This document shows, in pieces, positions 53,030 to 61,480 of a DNA stretch of 64,000 bases; the first letter of the stretch is position 1, and every line of letters begins with the position of its first letter. Location: positions 73,803-137,802 of the forward strand of contig NZ_JAEPQA010000004.1 of NCBI RefSeq assembly GCF_017640745.1, in the 5' to 3' direction. Under the pieces are notes generated by a model, which saw only the letters and a program-made list of their open reading frames with translations, made no database searches and was not told where the DNA came from. The stretch comes from Nisaea sp. GTDB taxonomy: Bacteria > Pseudomonadota > Alphaproteobacteria > Thalassobaculales > Thalassobaculaceae. The position numbers were made by a program, and so were the translations under genes.

Positions 53030-53784
53030 TTGCGCGGCGCTCCCCGTCCGAGCAGGCGTTTGGCGATCACCGGCACCAGCGCGAGAACGCCGAGCCCGAC
53101 CATGGCCAGAATGATCTCAGGCGTCATCACGTCGGCGAGGCCGATCTCGCCCTCCTGGTCGAAAATACTCCCGAGGCCTGCGCCGACCGAGGCGAAGACG
53201 AACCCGCCGGGGATGATCCCGATCACGGTGGCGAGGATGTAGGTCCGGGTCGACACGCCGAGAAACGCCGGCACCAGATTGACCAGGAAAAACGGAAAGG
53301 CCGGGACGAGGCGGAGGAACAGGAGGTAATTGAAGGCATCCCTGCGGAAACCTTCCCGCATCATGCCGATCGCGCGGCCGGCCCGCGCCCGCAGCGCATC
53401 GGCGAAGGCGGTGCGGGCGGCAAGAAATATCGCCGTCGCGCCGAGCGTGGCGCCGACAACGGCATAGGCCGTGCCGCCAACGGTGCCGAACAGAAACCCG
53501 CCGCTCAGGGTGAGCACCGCCGCACCCGGAACCGAAAGCCCGGTCACCACGGCATAGAGCGCAATGAAGGCGAGCGCCGCCAGAAGATAATGGTCGGAAA
53601 CGAAACCCGTCAGCAGCTCTCGGTTGTCACGCAGCAGCTCGAGGCTGACATAGCGGTCCAGTCCGAGGGCGAAGAACAACGCGGTGGCGAGCACAAGGCA
53701 AAGAACCGGAACAAGCCGGGACAGCCATCCGCTCCGGCCCCGCTCCTCGTCCAGTCCGCTACCCACGTTGGTTTCCTCGGCCAC
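53026..53784 (-). CDS. TVP38/TMEM64 family inner-membrane protein
   Basis: Membrane protein of 252 residues with about six helices. The DedA-like core GGFLFGTVGGTAYAVVGATL leads to GATAIFLAARTAFADAL, then LLFLRLVPAFPFFLVNLVPA, which is the conserved F-x-R-x-x-P re-entrant segment. The family is related to lipid scramblases and polyprenyl-phosphate flippases (DedA superfamily), but the substrate is unsettled here. It is convergent with the HNH gene and 115 nt downstream of the histidine kinase gene on the same strand. Confidence 0.92.
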   Translation of the reverse strand: MAEETNVGSGLDEERGRSGWLSRLVPVLCLVLATALFFALGLDRYVSLELLRDNRELLTGFVSDHYLLAALAFIALYAVVTGLSVPGAAVLTLSGGFLFGTVGGTAYAVVGATLGATAIFLAARTAFADALRARAGRAIGMMREGFRRDAFNYLLFLRLVPAFPFFLVNLVPAFLGVSTRTYILATVIGIIPGGFVFASVGAGLGSIFDQEGEIGLADVMTPEIILAMVGLGVLALVPVIAKRLLGRGAPRN

Positions 53785-53899
53785 CTGCCACCTCGCCTGT
53801 TCCGCTTACCGGGTCAGCTTGGAGGTAATGCATCCGACGCTCGCAGGCACATGAAAGGAAATCACAGCAGCGTGACCTTTCCGCGGACGGGCTCAAGGA

Positions 53900-55894
53900 T
53901 CAGGCCAGGATATCGGCTCTGAAGCGCTCGCCCGGAAAACGCAGGACGACCAGAGTACCTTTCCCGGGCTCGCTGTGGATTGCCAGGTCGCCGCCATGCA
54001 GGGTCATCAACCGGGCGACGATCGAAAGCCCGAGCCCGGAGCCCTCCTGCGCCACCATCCGGCCCTTCCCGACCTGACCGAAGGGCGTCAGCGCGATCTC
54101 CACATCCTCCGGCGCCATGCCGATCCCGGTATCGCCGACACGAAATTCGAGATGGCCGTCGACCAGTTCGCCGCCCTCGACCCAGACCTTGCCGCCACTG
54201 TCCGTGAATTTCACCGCGTTCGAGAGCAGGTTCAGCATGATCTGCCGGAACATGCGCTGGTCCGCCTCGATCGCGATCCGCTCCGCCTCGATGGAGACGG
54301 CGATCTCGATGCCCTTGCGCGCGGCCCGCTCGCTCATGAAGCGGACGCAGCGCCTCACCGCCGCGGTGGCGTCGAACAAGTCATCGGACACCACGAACTC
54401 GTTCGCCTCGATCTTCGACATGTCGAGAATGTCGTTGATCACCTCGAGCAGATGCAGGGCGCTGCTGTGAATGTCCCCTGCATATTCCTTGTATTTTGCG
54501 TTCGGCAGAGCGCCGAAAAGCTCGGACTCGATGGTCTGGGAAAAGCCGAGAATGGCGTTGAGCGGCGTCCGCAGCTCGTGACTCATGTTGGCCAGGAACT
54601 CGGTCTTCGCACGGTTCGCGATCTCGGCCTGCTCCTTGGCCATGCGCAGCTCGTTCTCGTGCTGCTTGCGGGCGGTCACGTCGGTGACCGACCCGGCCAT
54701 CCGGATCACTTTCCCGGACGCATTGCGGACGACGCGGCAATGGTTGGAGACCCACACCGGGCCCTGTTTCCTGTCGTGAGTCCGGTACTCCAGAGAGAAG
54801 GTGTCCACGTCGGACCGCAGATGACGGATCAGAGCACGACGGACCGCCTTGCGATGGTCCGGGTGAATGTGTCTCGCGGATTCCCTCGGCGACATGGTGC
54901 GCGCTACATCACCCCAGCCGACCGTGCGGCACATCTGCGCCGAAGCAAAGAACTCGCCGGCGCCGAAATTCCAGTCCCAGAGACCGTCGCGGGCGCCCTC
55001 GACCGCAAGTTCGTAGCGCTCCTGCGCCTCCCGCAGCTGATCCTCCATCTGCTTGCGGTCGGTGATGTCCTCGACCGTCTGCAGGACCCAGCCCCAGCTA
55101 TGCTCGAAACCGGGCATGACGCTCGTGGTCGTCCGCAGATAGATATCCTTGCCGTCGAACGTCCGGTCCCAGCCTTCGACGACGACCTTGGTCTCGCCGG
55201 CGAAGAAACGCGCGAGCAGCGAGACGAAAATATCCGAATACCCGGTCTCCTGATTGTAGCTCGATAGATCCGGGGGCTGATTGAAGTGGTCGATCAGCGC
55301 GCGCTTGTCCGGTGCGTTATAGGTCCGCACGGTTGCTTCGTTCAGATCCACGACACGAGCGCCGGCAACGAGGTCCGTCAGGATCTCCGGATGCTCGCGG
55401 ACATATTGCCGAAAGTCGGTATGCCCTTCCCGGCTCAGTCGCTCCAGAACCCGGCGCGCACCGGTCCAGTCCTCATCCGAGGTGCCCACCGGATAATCGT
55501 CGAACCGGGAGCGCTCGAGTTCGAGATTGCGGAGGATTGCGTTCTCTCGCCGCGCCGCCGGTGCGTTGTCCGCGGCGACCACGATCACGCCGGCAACGGC
55601 GCCGTCGTCGGAGAAACAGGGGTAGACATCGATGCGCAGAAACCGGGCCGCATCGTCCACAGTCGCACGGAGGTTCCTGCTGCGCGGCTCGCCTCCGGCA
55701 AGCACCGAGCGGAGCAGTGACAGATAGCCCGGGTCGACAGCATCCAATCCCTCAACCGACAATTCCCGCAACAGCGCCTCGAACCCGGGCGTCCGGCGCC
55801 GAACCACAAGATCGGGACCGCGAAGCTCCGACGGGATCGCATTCTGGTACTCTTCCTGGCGCAAAATAGCGGTATAGGCCGCCGGGCTGTCCAT
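53900..55894 (-). CDS. PAS-domain sensor histidine kinase
   Basis: Cytoplasmic kinase of about 664 residues without membrane helices. Two or three PAS domains precede the catalytic part: one ending at VEDITDRKQMEDQLREAQER and one ending at VTDVTARKQHENELRMAKEQ. The phosphoacceptor His is in FLANMSHELRTPLNAILGFS; the ATPase has QIMLNLLSNAVKFTDSGG, VGDTGIGM and GSGLGLSIVARLM. No receiver domain or response regulator gene is present, so its partner is elsewhere. ATG 55894 (MDSPAAYTAI) is preferred; a longer start at 55960 is possible. An unusual repeat-bearing region lies upstream. Confidence 0.92.
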   Translation of the reverse strand: MDSPAAYTAILRQEEYQNAIPSELRGPDLVVRRRTPGFEALLRELSVEGLDAVDPGYLSLLRSVLAGGEPRSRNLRATVDDAARFLRIDVYPCFSDDGAVAGVIVVAADNAPAARRENAILRNLELERSRFDDYPVGTSDEDWTGARRVLERLSREGHTDFRQYVREHPEILTDLVAGARVVDLNEATVRTYNAPDKRALIDHFNQPPDLSSYNQETGYSDIFVSLLARFFAGETKVVVEGWDRTFDGKDIYLRTTTSVMPGFEHSWGWVLQTVEDITDRKQMEDQLREAQERYELAVEGARDGLWDWNFGAGEFFASAQMCRTVGWGDVARTMSPRESARHIHPDHRKAVRRALIRHLRSDVDTFSLEYRTHDRKQGPVWVSNHCRVVRNASGKVIRMAGSVTDVTARKQHENELRMAKEQAEIANRAKTEFLANMSHELRTPLNAILGFSQTIESELFGALPNAKYKEYAGDIHSSALHLLEVINDILDMSKIEANEFVVSDDLFDATAAVRRCVRFMSERAARKGIEIAVSIEAERIAIEADQRMFRQIMLNLLSNAVKFTDSGGKVWVEGGELVDGHLEFRVGDTGIGMAPEDVEIALTPFGQVGKGRMVAQEGSGLGLSIVARLMTLHGGDLAIHSEPGKGTLVVLRFPGERFRADILA

Positions 55895-56263
55895 GGCGCG
55901 GTTCTGGGTCCCTGTCGTTAGATTCGGCAGCTGATCGGCAGCAGACTGCCTGAACCGCACCGGAAAGGGAATTGATACGCGGGGCTTTTCGCCTCCCCTA
56001 CTTCAGGCTGTTGCAGTGCAAAATTCCCGTATCGGCCGACAGGGGCCGGCGGCAAATTCATAACTGACTGTTCGAACGGCAAAATTCACGGTTGTAGAAG
56101 GATATCGCCCGGCGGCGCCGGGTGTGCCGCGAGCGTCTCCCCATTTACCGACCGGCGCCGAGACCTTCGCGCATAGATAATCCCGGCTCCAGCCGCCCGG
56201 CCGCAAACCCAGCTGCGAATCGGCGGATTTCCTCACCATTCGGACATGCCGAGGCCGGTTGCT
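55895..56263. other. 369-bp intergenic region with three GCAAAWTTC repeats
   Basis: The gap lies between the histidine kinase and the PEP-mutase-like gene, both minus strand, so it is the kinase's promoter region. Within it GCAAAATTC occurs at 56018-56026 and 56079-56087 and GCAAATTC at 56052-56059, all in the same orientation. A GC-rich hairpin candidate (CCCGGCGGCGCCGGG, about 56107-56121) is also present. I find no convincing gene; an open frame at 56003-56239 has shadow-like composition. Confidence 0.45.
56018..56087 (-). repeat. Three direct repeats GAATTTTGC/GAATTTGC
   Basis: The copies at 56018-56026, 56052-56059 and 56079-56087 read GAATTTTGC, GAATTTGC and GAATTTTGC on the minus strand, the strand of the downstream histidine kinase gene, 125-195 bp before its ATG. 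Start-to-start spacing is 34 and 27 bp, close to three helical turns each. Such an array may bind a transcription factor. A similar GCAAAATTTC occurs in the phaR upstream region. Confidence 0.4.
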
Positions 56264-57127
56264 TCAACGCCCGAGGGTGCGATCCGCCAGCGCCTCGTAA
56301 TCGTCCGCACGGGTGACGCGCCGGATCAGGTCCGGATCGGCGAGCCCGCCGATTTCCGACGGATGGGCTCCATCACGGAGCGCCCGCAGGGTCTGCTCGA
56401 TCGCTGCAATCGCCGCGGAGATCGGCTGATGCCCCTGAAGCGCGATGCGCACCCGGCGCTCCGAGAGATAGTCCCAGTCGTCCAGCTCCGCCGGAACCCC
56501 GCCGATGATCAGGGGCAGCTTGACAGCCGCGGACACGGCATCGAGGTCGGCGCGGGTCTTCAGTCCGATCATGAAGATCGCGTCGACCCCGACCTCCTCA
56601 TAGGCCTTCGCCCGGGCGATCGCATCCTCGAGCCCGGTGACCGAGGGTGCGCTGGTCCGGCCCGCGATCACCAGATCGGGGTCCTGACGACCGGCAAGCG
56701 CGGCGCGCATCTTGCCGACACCTTGCTCGAGTGACAGGAGGCGGGTCTTGCCGTGGCTGGCGTAAGGCTCCGGCAGGTCGGTATCCTCGATCGAGAGACC
56801 GGCCGCGCCGGCCACCTCGAGTTCCTCCACCGTGCGCCGCACATTGAGTGCATTGCCGAAGCCGTGATCGGCATCGATCATCAGCGGCAGGTTGCCCGCG
56901 CGGTTGATCCGCAGCACCAGCCCGGCAAGTTCGCTCAGGGTGAGGACCATGACGTCCGGAGCACCGAGCACGGCGAGCGAAGCGACGGAGCCGCCGAGCA
57001 TTCCGGCCTCGAAGCCGAGATCCTCCGCGATCCGCGCCGACAATGCGTCATGCACGGAACCGGGGCGGATGCAGCGCGTCCCCCCGATCACCTGCCGGAA
57101 CTTCCGGCGGCGGTCTTTCCAGTCCAT
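56264..57127 (-). CDS. Isocitrate lyase/PEP mutase family protein, oxaloacetate decarboxylase-like
   Basis: Protein of 287 residues with a TIM barrel of the isocitrate lyase/PEP mutase superfamily. GSVHDALSARIAEDLGFEAG is the N-terminal motif, MIDADHGFGNALNVRRTVEE carries the metal-binding Asp pair, and AAGLSIEDTDLPEPY the metal-binding Glu. DADHGFGN (His instead of the Thr/Gly of lyases) and lack of the KKCGH loop point to the oxaloacetate decarboxylase-like group rather than isocitrate or methylisocitrate lyase. It lies 48 nt upstream of the nitroreductase end on the same strand. Confidence 0.88.
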   Translation of the reverse strand: MDWKDRRRKFRQVIGGTRCIRPGSVHDALSARIAEDLGFEAGMLGGSVASLAVLGAPDVMVLTLSELAGLVLRINRAGNLPLMIDADHGFGNALNVRRTVEELEVAGAAGLSIEDTDLPEPYASHGKTRLLSLEQGVGKMRAALAGRQDPDLVIAGRTSAPSVTGLEDAIARAKAYEEVGVDAIFMIGLKTRADLDAVSAAVKLPLIIGGVPAELDDWDYLSERRVRIALQGHQPISAAIAAIEQTLRALRDGAHPSEIGGLADPDLIRRVTRADDYEALADRTLGR

Positions 57128-57175
57128 CTGATCCTCCCCTTGTTTTCAGATCCGCTTTAAGGCGGTTTGCCCGCT

Positions 57176-57949
57176 CTAGCGGAAATCGAAGCCGAGTTCC
57201 TTCAGCCGCTCGCGCAGGTCGTCACGCAGCCACGGATGGAACTTCTTATCCATGTCGTCGGACCAGGACGCGTCCGTCGTCTGCCGTCCCTGCCCGCGAT
57301 AATGTTTCGCCAGCGCATCGTCATAATCGTCGACGATCTTCTTCGCATCCGCGCCGGTCCGGCTCTTGCCGTATTCCTCGAAATGCACCAGCCCGTCATA
57401 GTCCATGCGCGGCTTCTGCGCGGGCGCTTCCTCCGGCCAGCCGAGGCACATGCCGAAGACGCAGAAGACGCGGTGCGGCAGACCGAGAATGCGGGCGACC
57501 TCGACCGGCTTGTTGCGGGCGCCGCCGATCATCACGCCCTTGATGCCGAGGCTGTCGGCGACGAGATAGGCCGACATGCCAACCAGCGCGGCGTCGATCG
57601 CGGAAACCAGTCCGGTTTCAAGATTGTTGCTTTCGATGCTGTGGCCGTTGCGCACGAGCGCGTCCTCGATCCGCGTCAGGTCGGCGCAGAAAGCGAGGAA
57701 AACCGGCGCCTCGGCGACATGGCGCTGACCGCCGCAGGCGGCGGCGAGCGCCTTGCGCTTCTCCGCGTCGCGCACCACGACCACGCTGTAGGCCTGGATG
57801 TTCGAGGAGGTCGGCGCGCGGAAAGAGGTCTTCAGGATGGTCTCGACCATCGCCTCGCTCACCGGCTCGTCGGTGTATTTGCGGACGCTGACCCGGTTGA
57901 GGAGCGTGTCGATCACATCGTTCGAGAGGATCTGCTGGGAGTCGGGCAT
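57176..57949 (-). CDS. Nitroreductase family FMN oxidoreductase (NfsA/FRP type)
   Basis: Flavoprotein of 257 residues. RVSVRKYTDEPVSEAMVETI holds the FMN-phosphate Arg pair, FRAPTSSNIQAYSVVVVRDA the conserved Ser-Ser-Asn, and GVMIGGARNKPVEVARILGL with FGMCLGWP the second FMN segment. Length and the C-terminal YDDALAKHYRGQGRQ fit the NfsA/FRP class, which uses NADPH to reduce nitroaromatics, quinones or flavins. ATG 57949 starts MPDSQQILSNDV; the upstream open frame is not conserved. It is divergent from the flavodoxin-like gene. Confidence 0.93.
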   Translation of the reverse strand: MPDSQQILSNDVIDTLLNRVSVRKYTDEPVSEAMVETILKTSFRAPTSSNIQAYSVVVVRDAEKRKALAAACGGQRHVAEAPVFLAFCADLTRIEDALVRNGHSIESNNLETGLVSAIDAALVGMSAYLVADSLGIKGVMIGGARNKPVEVARILGLPHRVFCVFGMCLGWPEEAPAQKPRMDYDGLVHFEEYGKSRTGADAKKIVDDYDDALAKHYRGQGRQTTDASWSDDMDKKFHPWLRDDLRERLKELGFDFR

Positions 57950-58136
57950 TTCGTGTCTTTCTCCGGTTCGTGCGCGCGGCCGGGCCGCGCCGATTTGCGG
58001 GGACTCTACGCGGAAGAAACCACGCCGCAAGCCGCCCTGCCGCAATGTGGGGCGAAAACACGGGAAAACCAGCGATGCCGTGACGGCACGAATAGGACTT
58101 GCGCGGCGCGGTCCCCGGTTTGCTAGGCTGGCACCC

Positions 58137-58601
58137 ATGTCCAGATCCTTGCTGATCGTCGCTCACGCGCCGTCCGAAAACACGAAAGCCCTGCGCGACG
58201 CGGCCCTTGACGGCGCCCGGGAGGCCGGCGGATCCGCCGTGACCGTCCGCTGCCTCACACCATTCGAGGCCGACGCAGACGCGGTGCGGACCTGCGGCGC
58301 CATCCTGCTCGGAACCACCGAGAATCTCGGTTACATGAGCGGGGCGCTGAAGGACTTCTTCGACCGGATCTACTATCCCTGCCTCGAGGAAACCCAAGGC
58401 CTGCCCTATGCCCTTTTCGTGCGCGCCGGACATGACGGCACCGGTACGTGCCGCGCCGTTGCGAGCATCACCACGGGCCTGCGCTGGCGCGCCGTCCAGG
58501 AACCGCTGGTCTGCCGGGGAGCCTACGATCCCAACTTCGTCGATCAATGCAGGGAGCTCGGCGCCGGAATCGCGGCCGGACTGGAGGCCGGAATCTTCTA
58601 G
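58137..58601 (+). CDS. Flavodoxin-like NAD(P)H oxidoreductase
   Basis: Protein of 154 residues with a flavodoxin fold: first strand SLLIVAHAPSENTKALRDAA with the phosphate loop, ILLGTTENLGYMSGALKDFF with the FMN-binding GTxxxxGxMSG loop, and ALFVRAGHDGTGTCRAVASI. It resembles WrbA/IsiB-type or NADPH:quinone reductases but is short. It ends 89 nt before the Old Yellow Enzyme-like gene on the same strand; together with the divergent nitroreductase, three flavin redox proteins are grouped here. Substrate unknown. Confidence 0.87.
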   Translation: MSRSLLIVAHAPSENTKALRDAALDGAREAGGSAVTVRCLTPFEADADAVRTCGAILLGTTENLGYMSGALKDFFDRIYYPCLEETQGLPYALFVRAGHDGTGTCRAVASITTGLRWRAVQEPLVCRGAYDPNFVDQCRELGAGIAAGLEAGIF

Positions 58602-58690
58602 GAGCGGCAAAAATGTCGGCAAGGAACGAATGCGGTCCTGCGGGAGTGCTAGCCTCCGGATGAATGTCCCTTCCGACCCGGAGAAGGCCC

Positions 58691-60730
58691 ATGTCGAGCG
58701 ACCCGCTGCTGCAGCCCTATCAGCTGAAGCACCTGACCCTGCGCAACCGGCTGATGTCGACATCGCACGAACCGTCCTATTCCGAGGACGGCATGCCGAC
58801 CGACCGCTACCGGCTCTATCATTTGGAAAAGGCGAAGGGCGGCATCGCGCTTACCATGACCGCCGGTTCCGCCGTCGTCTCCGAGGACAGTCCCGCCGCT
58901 TTCGGCAACCTCTATGCCTACAAGGACGAGATCGTTCCCTATCTGAAACGGCTCGCCGACGACTGTCACGAATACGGCACCGCGGTGATGATCCAGCTGA
59001 CCCATCTCGGCCGCCGCACCAACTGGAACGAGGCCGACTGGCTTCCCGTCCTCGCCCCCTCCCCCGTGCGCGAACCCGCCCACCGGGCTTTCCCGAAAGA
59101 GGCCGAGGACTGGGATCTCGACCGGATCGCGGCGGATTACGCAACCGCCGTCGAGCGCATGCAGGCCGCCGGCTTGGATGGCATCGAGCTCGAATGCTAC
59201 GGCCATCTGCTCGACGGCTTCTGGTCTCCTGCGACGAATTTCCGCAGCGACGAGCATGGCGGCAGCCTCGACAACCGGCTGCGTTTTACCCGCCGGGTGC
59301 TCGACAGTATCCGCGATCGCGTCGGACCGGACTTCATCGTCGGGCTGCGGCTGGTGGCCGATGAGCAATGGGAGAAGGGCCTCTCCCGCGAGGAGGGGAT
59401 CGAGATCTGCCGGCGTCTGGTCGGCACCGGGCAGATCGACTTCCTGAACGTGATCCGCGGTCATATCGACAGCGACGCCGCGCTCTCGAACGTAATCCCG
59501 ATCCAGGGCATGGCCTCCGCCCCGCATCTCGATTTCGCGGGCGAGGTCCGTGCCGAGACCAAGTTCCCGGTGTTCCACGCCGCCCGGATCCAGGATGTCG
59601 CCACCGCGCGGCACGCCGTCGCGGAAGGCAAGCTCGACATGGTTGGCATGACCCGGGCCCATATCGCCGATCCGCATATTGCCCTGAAGCTCAGTCAGGG
59701 ACGCGAGCAGGACATCCGGCCCTGTGTCGGCGCGACCTACTGCCTCGACCGGATCTACGAGGGCCACGAGGCGCTCTGCATCCACAATGCCGCCACCGGG
59801 CGCGAGCTGACCATGCCGCAGGTGATCTCACCGGCGGAAGGGCCGAGAAAACGGATTATCGTGGTCGGCGCCGGTCCCGCCGGACTCGAAGCCGCGCGCG
59901 TCGCCGCCGCGCGGGGCCACTCGGTCACCGTCTTCGAGGCCGGACCCGAAGCCGGCGGCCAGGTGCGCCTCGCGGCGCAGAGCAAACGCCGTTCGGAGCT
60001 TATCGGGATCGTCGACTGGCGCCTCGAACAGCTCGCGGCCGCGGGCGTGGAGATCCGCTACAATCATTACGCCGAGGCAACGGACGTCCTCGCGGAAGAA
60101 CCGGACATGGTATTCGTCGCGACCGGCGGTCTGCCGAACCCGGAGATCCTGGAAACCGGCAATGAGCTCGTGCACTCGACCTGGGACATCCTCTCGGGCG
60201 AGGTCAGCCCGAGCGGCCGGGTGCTGGTCTATGACGACAATGGCGGCCATCCCGCGATGCAGGCGGCGGAAATGCTGATCGACAAGGGCGCGGTGGTCGA
60301 GATCGTCACGCCGGAACGGTTTTTCGCGCCGGAGATCGGCGGCCTCAACCACGTGCCTTACGCAGCCTCGCTGCACCGCTCCGCAAGCCGGATCACCATC
60401 AACACGAGGCTCACCGGCGTGACCCGGAACGGGAACGCCCTGACCGCGACGCTGGGATCGGACTATGACCAGCGGACCGAGGAGCGCGAGGTCGATCACG
60501 TGGTGATGGAACACGGTACGCTGCCGCTGGACGAGCTCTATTTCGCCCTGAAACCTCAATCGCGCAATCTGGGCGCCGTCGACTACAAGGCGCTGATCCG
60601 GGGCGCGGACGCCTACCCGGCCCGCAATCCGGAGAGCCGCTTCTTTCTCGCGCGGATCGGCGACGCGGTGGCGTCGCGCAATATCCATGCGGCAATCTAC
60701 GACGGACTGCGATTTGCCAAGGACCTCTAG
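58691..60730 (+). CDS. NADH:flavin oxidoreductase/FAD-dependent reductase fusion (2,4-dienoyl-CoA reductase/N-methylproline demethylase-like)
   Basis: Protein of 679 residues. An FMN TIM barrel of the Old Yellow Enzyme type (about 5-340; AVMIQLTHLGRRT, NFRSDEHGGSLDNRLRF) is followed by an FAD/NAD domain (VVGAGPAGLEAARVAAARGH at about 391). Between them the iron-sulfur region has Cys345, Cys351 and Cys363, but Ala348 replaces the second ligand of the usual CxxCxxC. The same substitution, as far as I recall, occurs in N-methylproline demethylases, so a demethylase is the best guess. GGAGAAGG precedes ATG 58691. It overlaps the convergent DUF599 gene by 4 nt. Confidence 0.9.
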   Translation: MSSDPLLQPYQLKHLTLRNRLMSTSHEPSYSEDGMPTDRYRLYHLEKAKGGIALTMTAGSAVVSEDSPAAFGNLYAYKDEIVPYLKRLADDCHEYGTAVMIQLTHLGRRTNWNEADWLPVLAPSPVREPAHRAFPKEAEDWDLDRIAADYATAVERMQAAGLDGIELECYGHLLDGFWSPATNFRSDEHGGSLDNRLRFTRRVLDSIRDRVGPDFIVGLRLVADEQWEKGLSREEGIEICRRLVGTGQIDFLNVIRGHIDSDAALSNVIPIQGMASAPHLDFAGEVRAETKFPVFHAARIQDVATARHAVAEGKLDMVGMTRAHIADPHIALKLSQGREQDIRPCVGATYCLDRIYEGHEALCIHNAATGRELTMPQVISPAEGPRKRIIVVGAGPAGLEAARVAAARGHSVTVFEAGPEAGGQVRLAAQSKRRSELIGIVDWRLEQLAAAGVEIRYNHYAEATDVLAEEPDMVFVATGGLPNPEILETGNELVHSTWDILSGEVSPSGRVLVYDDNGGHPAMQAAEMLIDKGAVVEIVTPERFFAPEIGGLNHVPYAASLHRSASRITINTRLTGVTRNGNALTATLGSDYDQRTEEREVDHVVMEHGTLPLDELYFALKPQSRNLGAVDYKALIRGADAYPARNPESRFFLARIGDAVASRNIHAAIYDGLRFAKDL

Positions 60731-61425
60731 CTGCGCCGGACGGTCCTGAGGGCGCGGGAGCGGAATTCCCTCCTGTAGAGGATGGCCACCACCCAGAGCG
60801 AGGCGGCCATGAAAGCGAAGGGATGCAGGAACCAGGTGCAGACCGCCAGCCCGAAATAATAGGAATGCACGCCGCCGTTATAGTGCCGCGCCGCGAGGCT
60901 CGCGAGTTCGGCCGCCACCGCCGCCCGCGCAATACCGGTCTCCCTCTGGTCCCTGAACTCGGGCTGCGGGATCGCGCCCAGAACGACGGCGGCATTGTTG
61001 TGAAGCCGGATCGACCAGGCGAGACGGAAGAACGCGAAGGTGAAGATGAAGATCAGCAGCGCGATCTTCAGGCCGAACCTGTCCTGCGAGGTTTCGATCA
61101 GGAAACTGAACCGGTTCAGCGCCGCAACCACCTGCTCCGAAGCGCCAAAGACGGCGGCGAGACCGCCCACGACAAAAATGCTCGTCGAGGCCATGAAGGC
61201 GGAATTTCCGGCGAGCGAGCGGACGATCTGGACGTCGATGATGCGGTTCTCGCGCTCGACCGCGGCGGAGAACCAGTCCCGGCGCCAGGCCTGCATCGCG
61301 GCAGGGAGACCCTTGCCGCGCCGGATGCTGACGGCCACGAAACTCTCGTAGCCCAGCCAGCAAACCATGAAGAGAGCAAGCGCGATCAGATCGTCGCGCC
61401 GCATGATTTCCAGAACCGATTCCAT
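60727..61425 (-). CDS. DUF599 domain-containing membrane protein
   Basis: Membrane protein of 232 residues with about four helices. DLIALALFMVCWLGYESFVA is the first, and RENRIIDVQIVRSLAGNSAF followed by MASTSIFVVGGLAAVFGASE and FTFAFFRLAWSIRLHNNAAV are typical DUF599 sequences. The function is unknown. It is convergent with the reductase gene with a 4-nt overlap and separated by 55 nt from serA on the same strand. Confidence 0.9.
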   Translation of the reverse strand: MESVLEIMRRDDLIALALFMVCWLGYESFVAVSIRRGKGLPAAMQAWRRDWFSAAVERENRIIDVQIVRSLAGNSAFMASTSIFVVGGLAAVFGASEQVVAALNRFSFLIETSQDRFGLKIALLIFIFTFAFFRLAWSIRLHNNAAVVLGAIPQPEFRDQRETGIARAAVAAELASLAARHYNGGVHSYYFGLAVCTWFLHPFAFMAASLWVVAILYRREFRSRALRTVRRS

Positions 61426-61480
61426 ATGAAGCCCCCCGCGCCCGTTCGCAGTCTAGTCCCGGGCTCGGGCCGGCTCCAAG

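Noticed and set aside
56003-56239. Possible 78-residue gene on the minus strand
   Set aside because: No ribosome site, shadow-like composition, and it covers the three direct repeats, which suit a regulatory region better.
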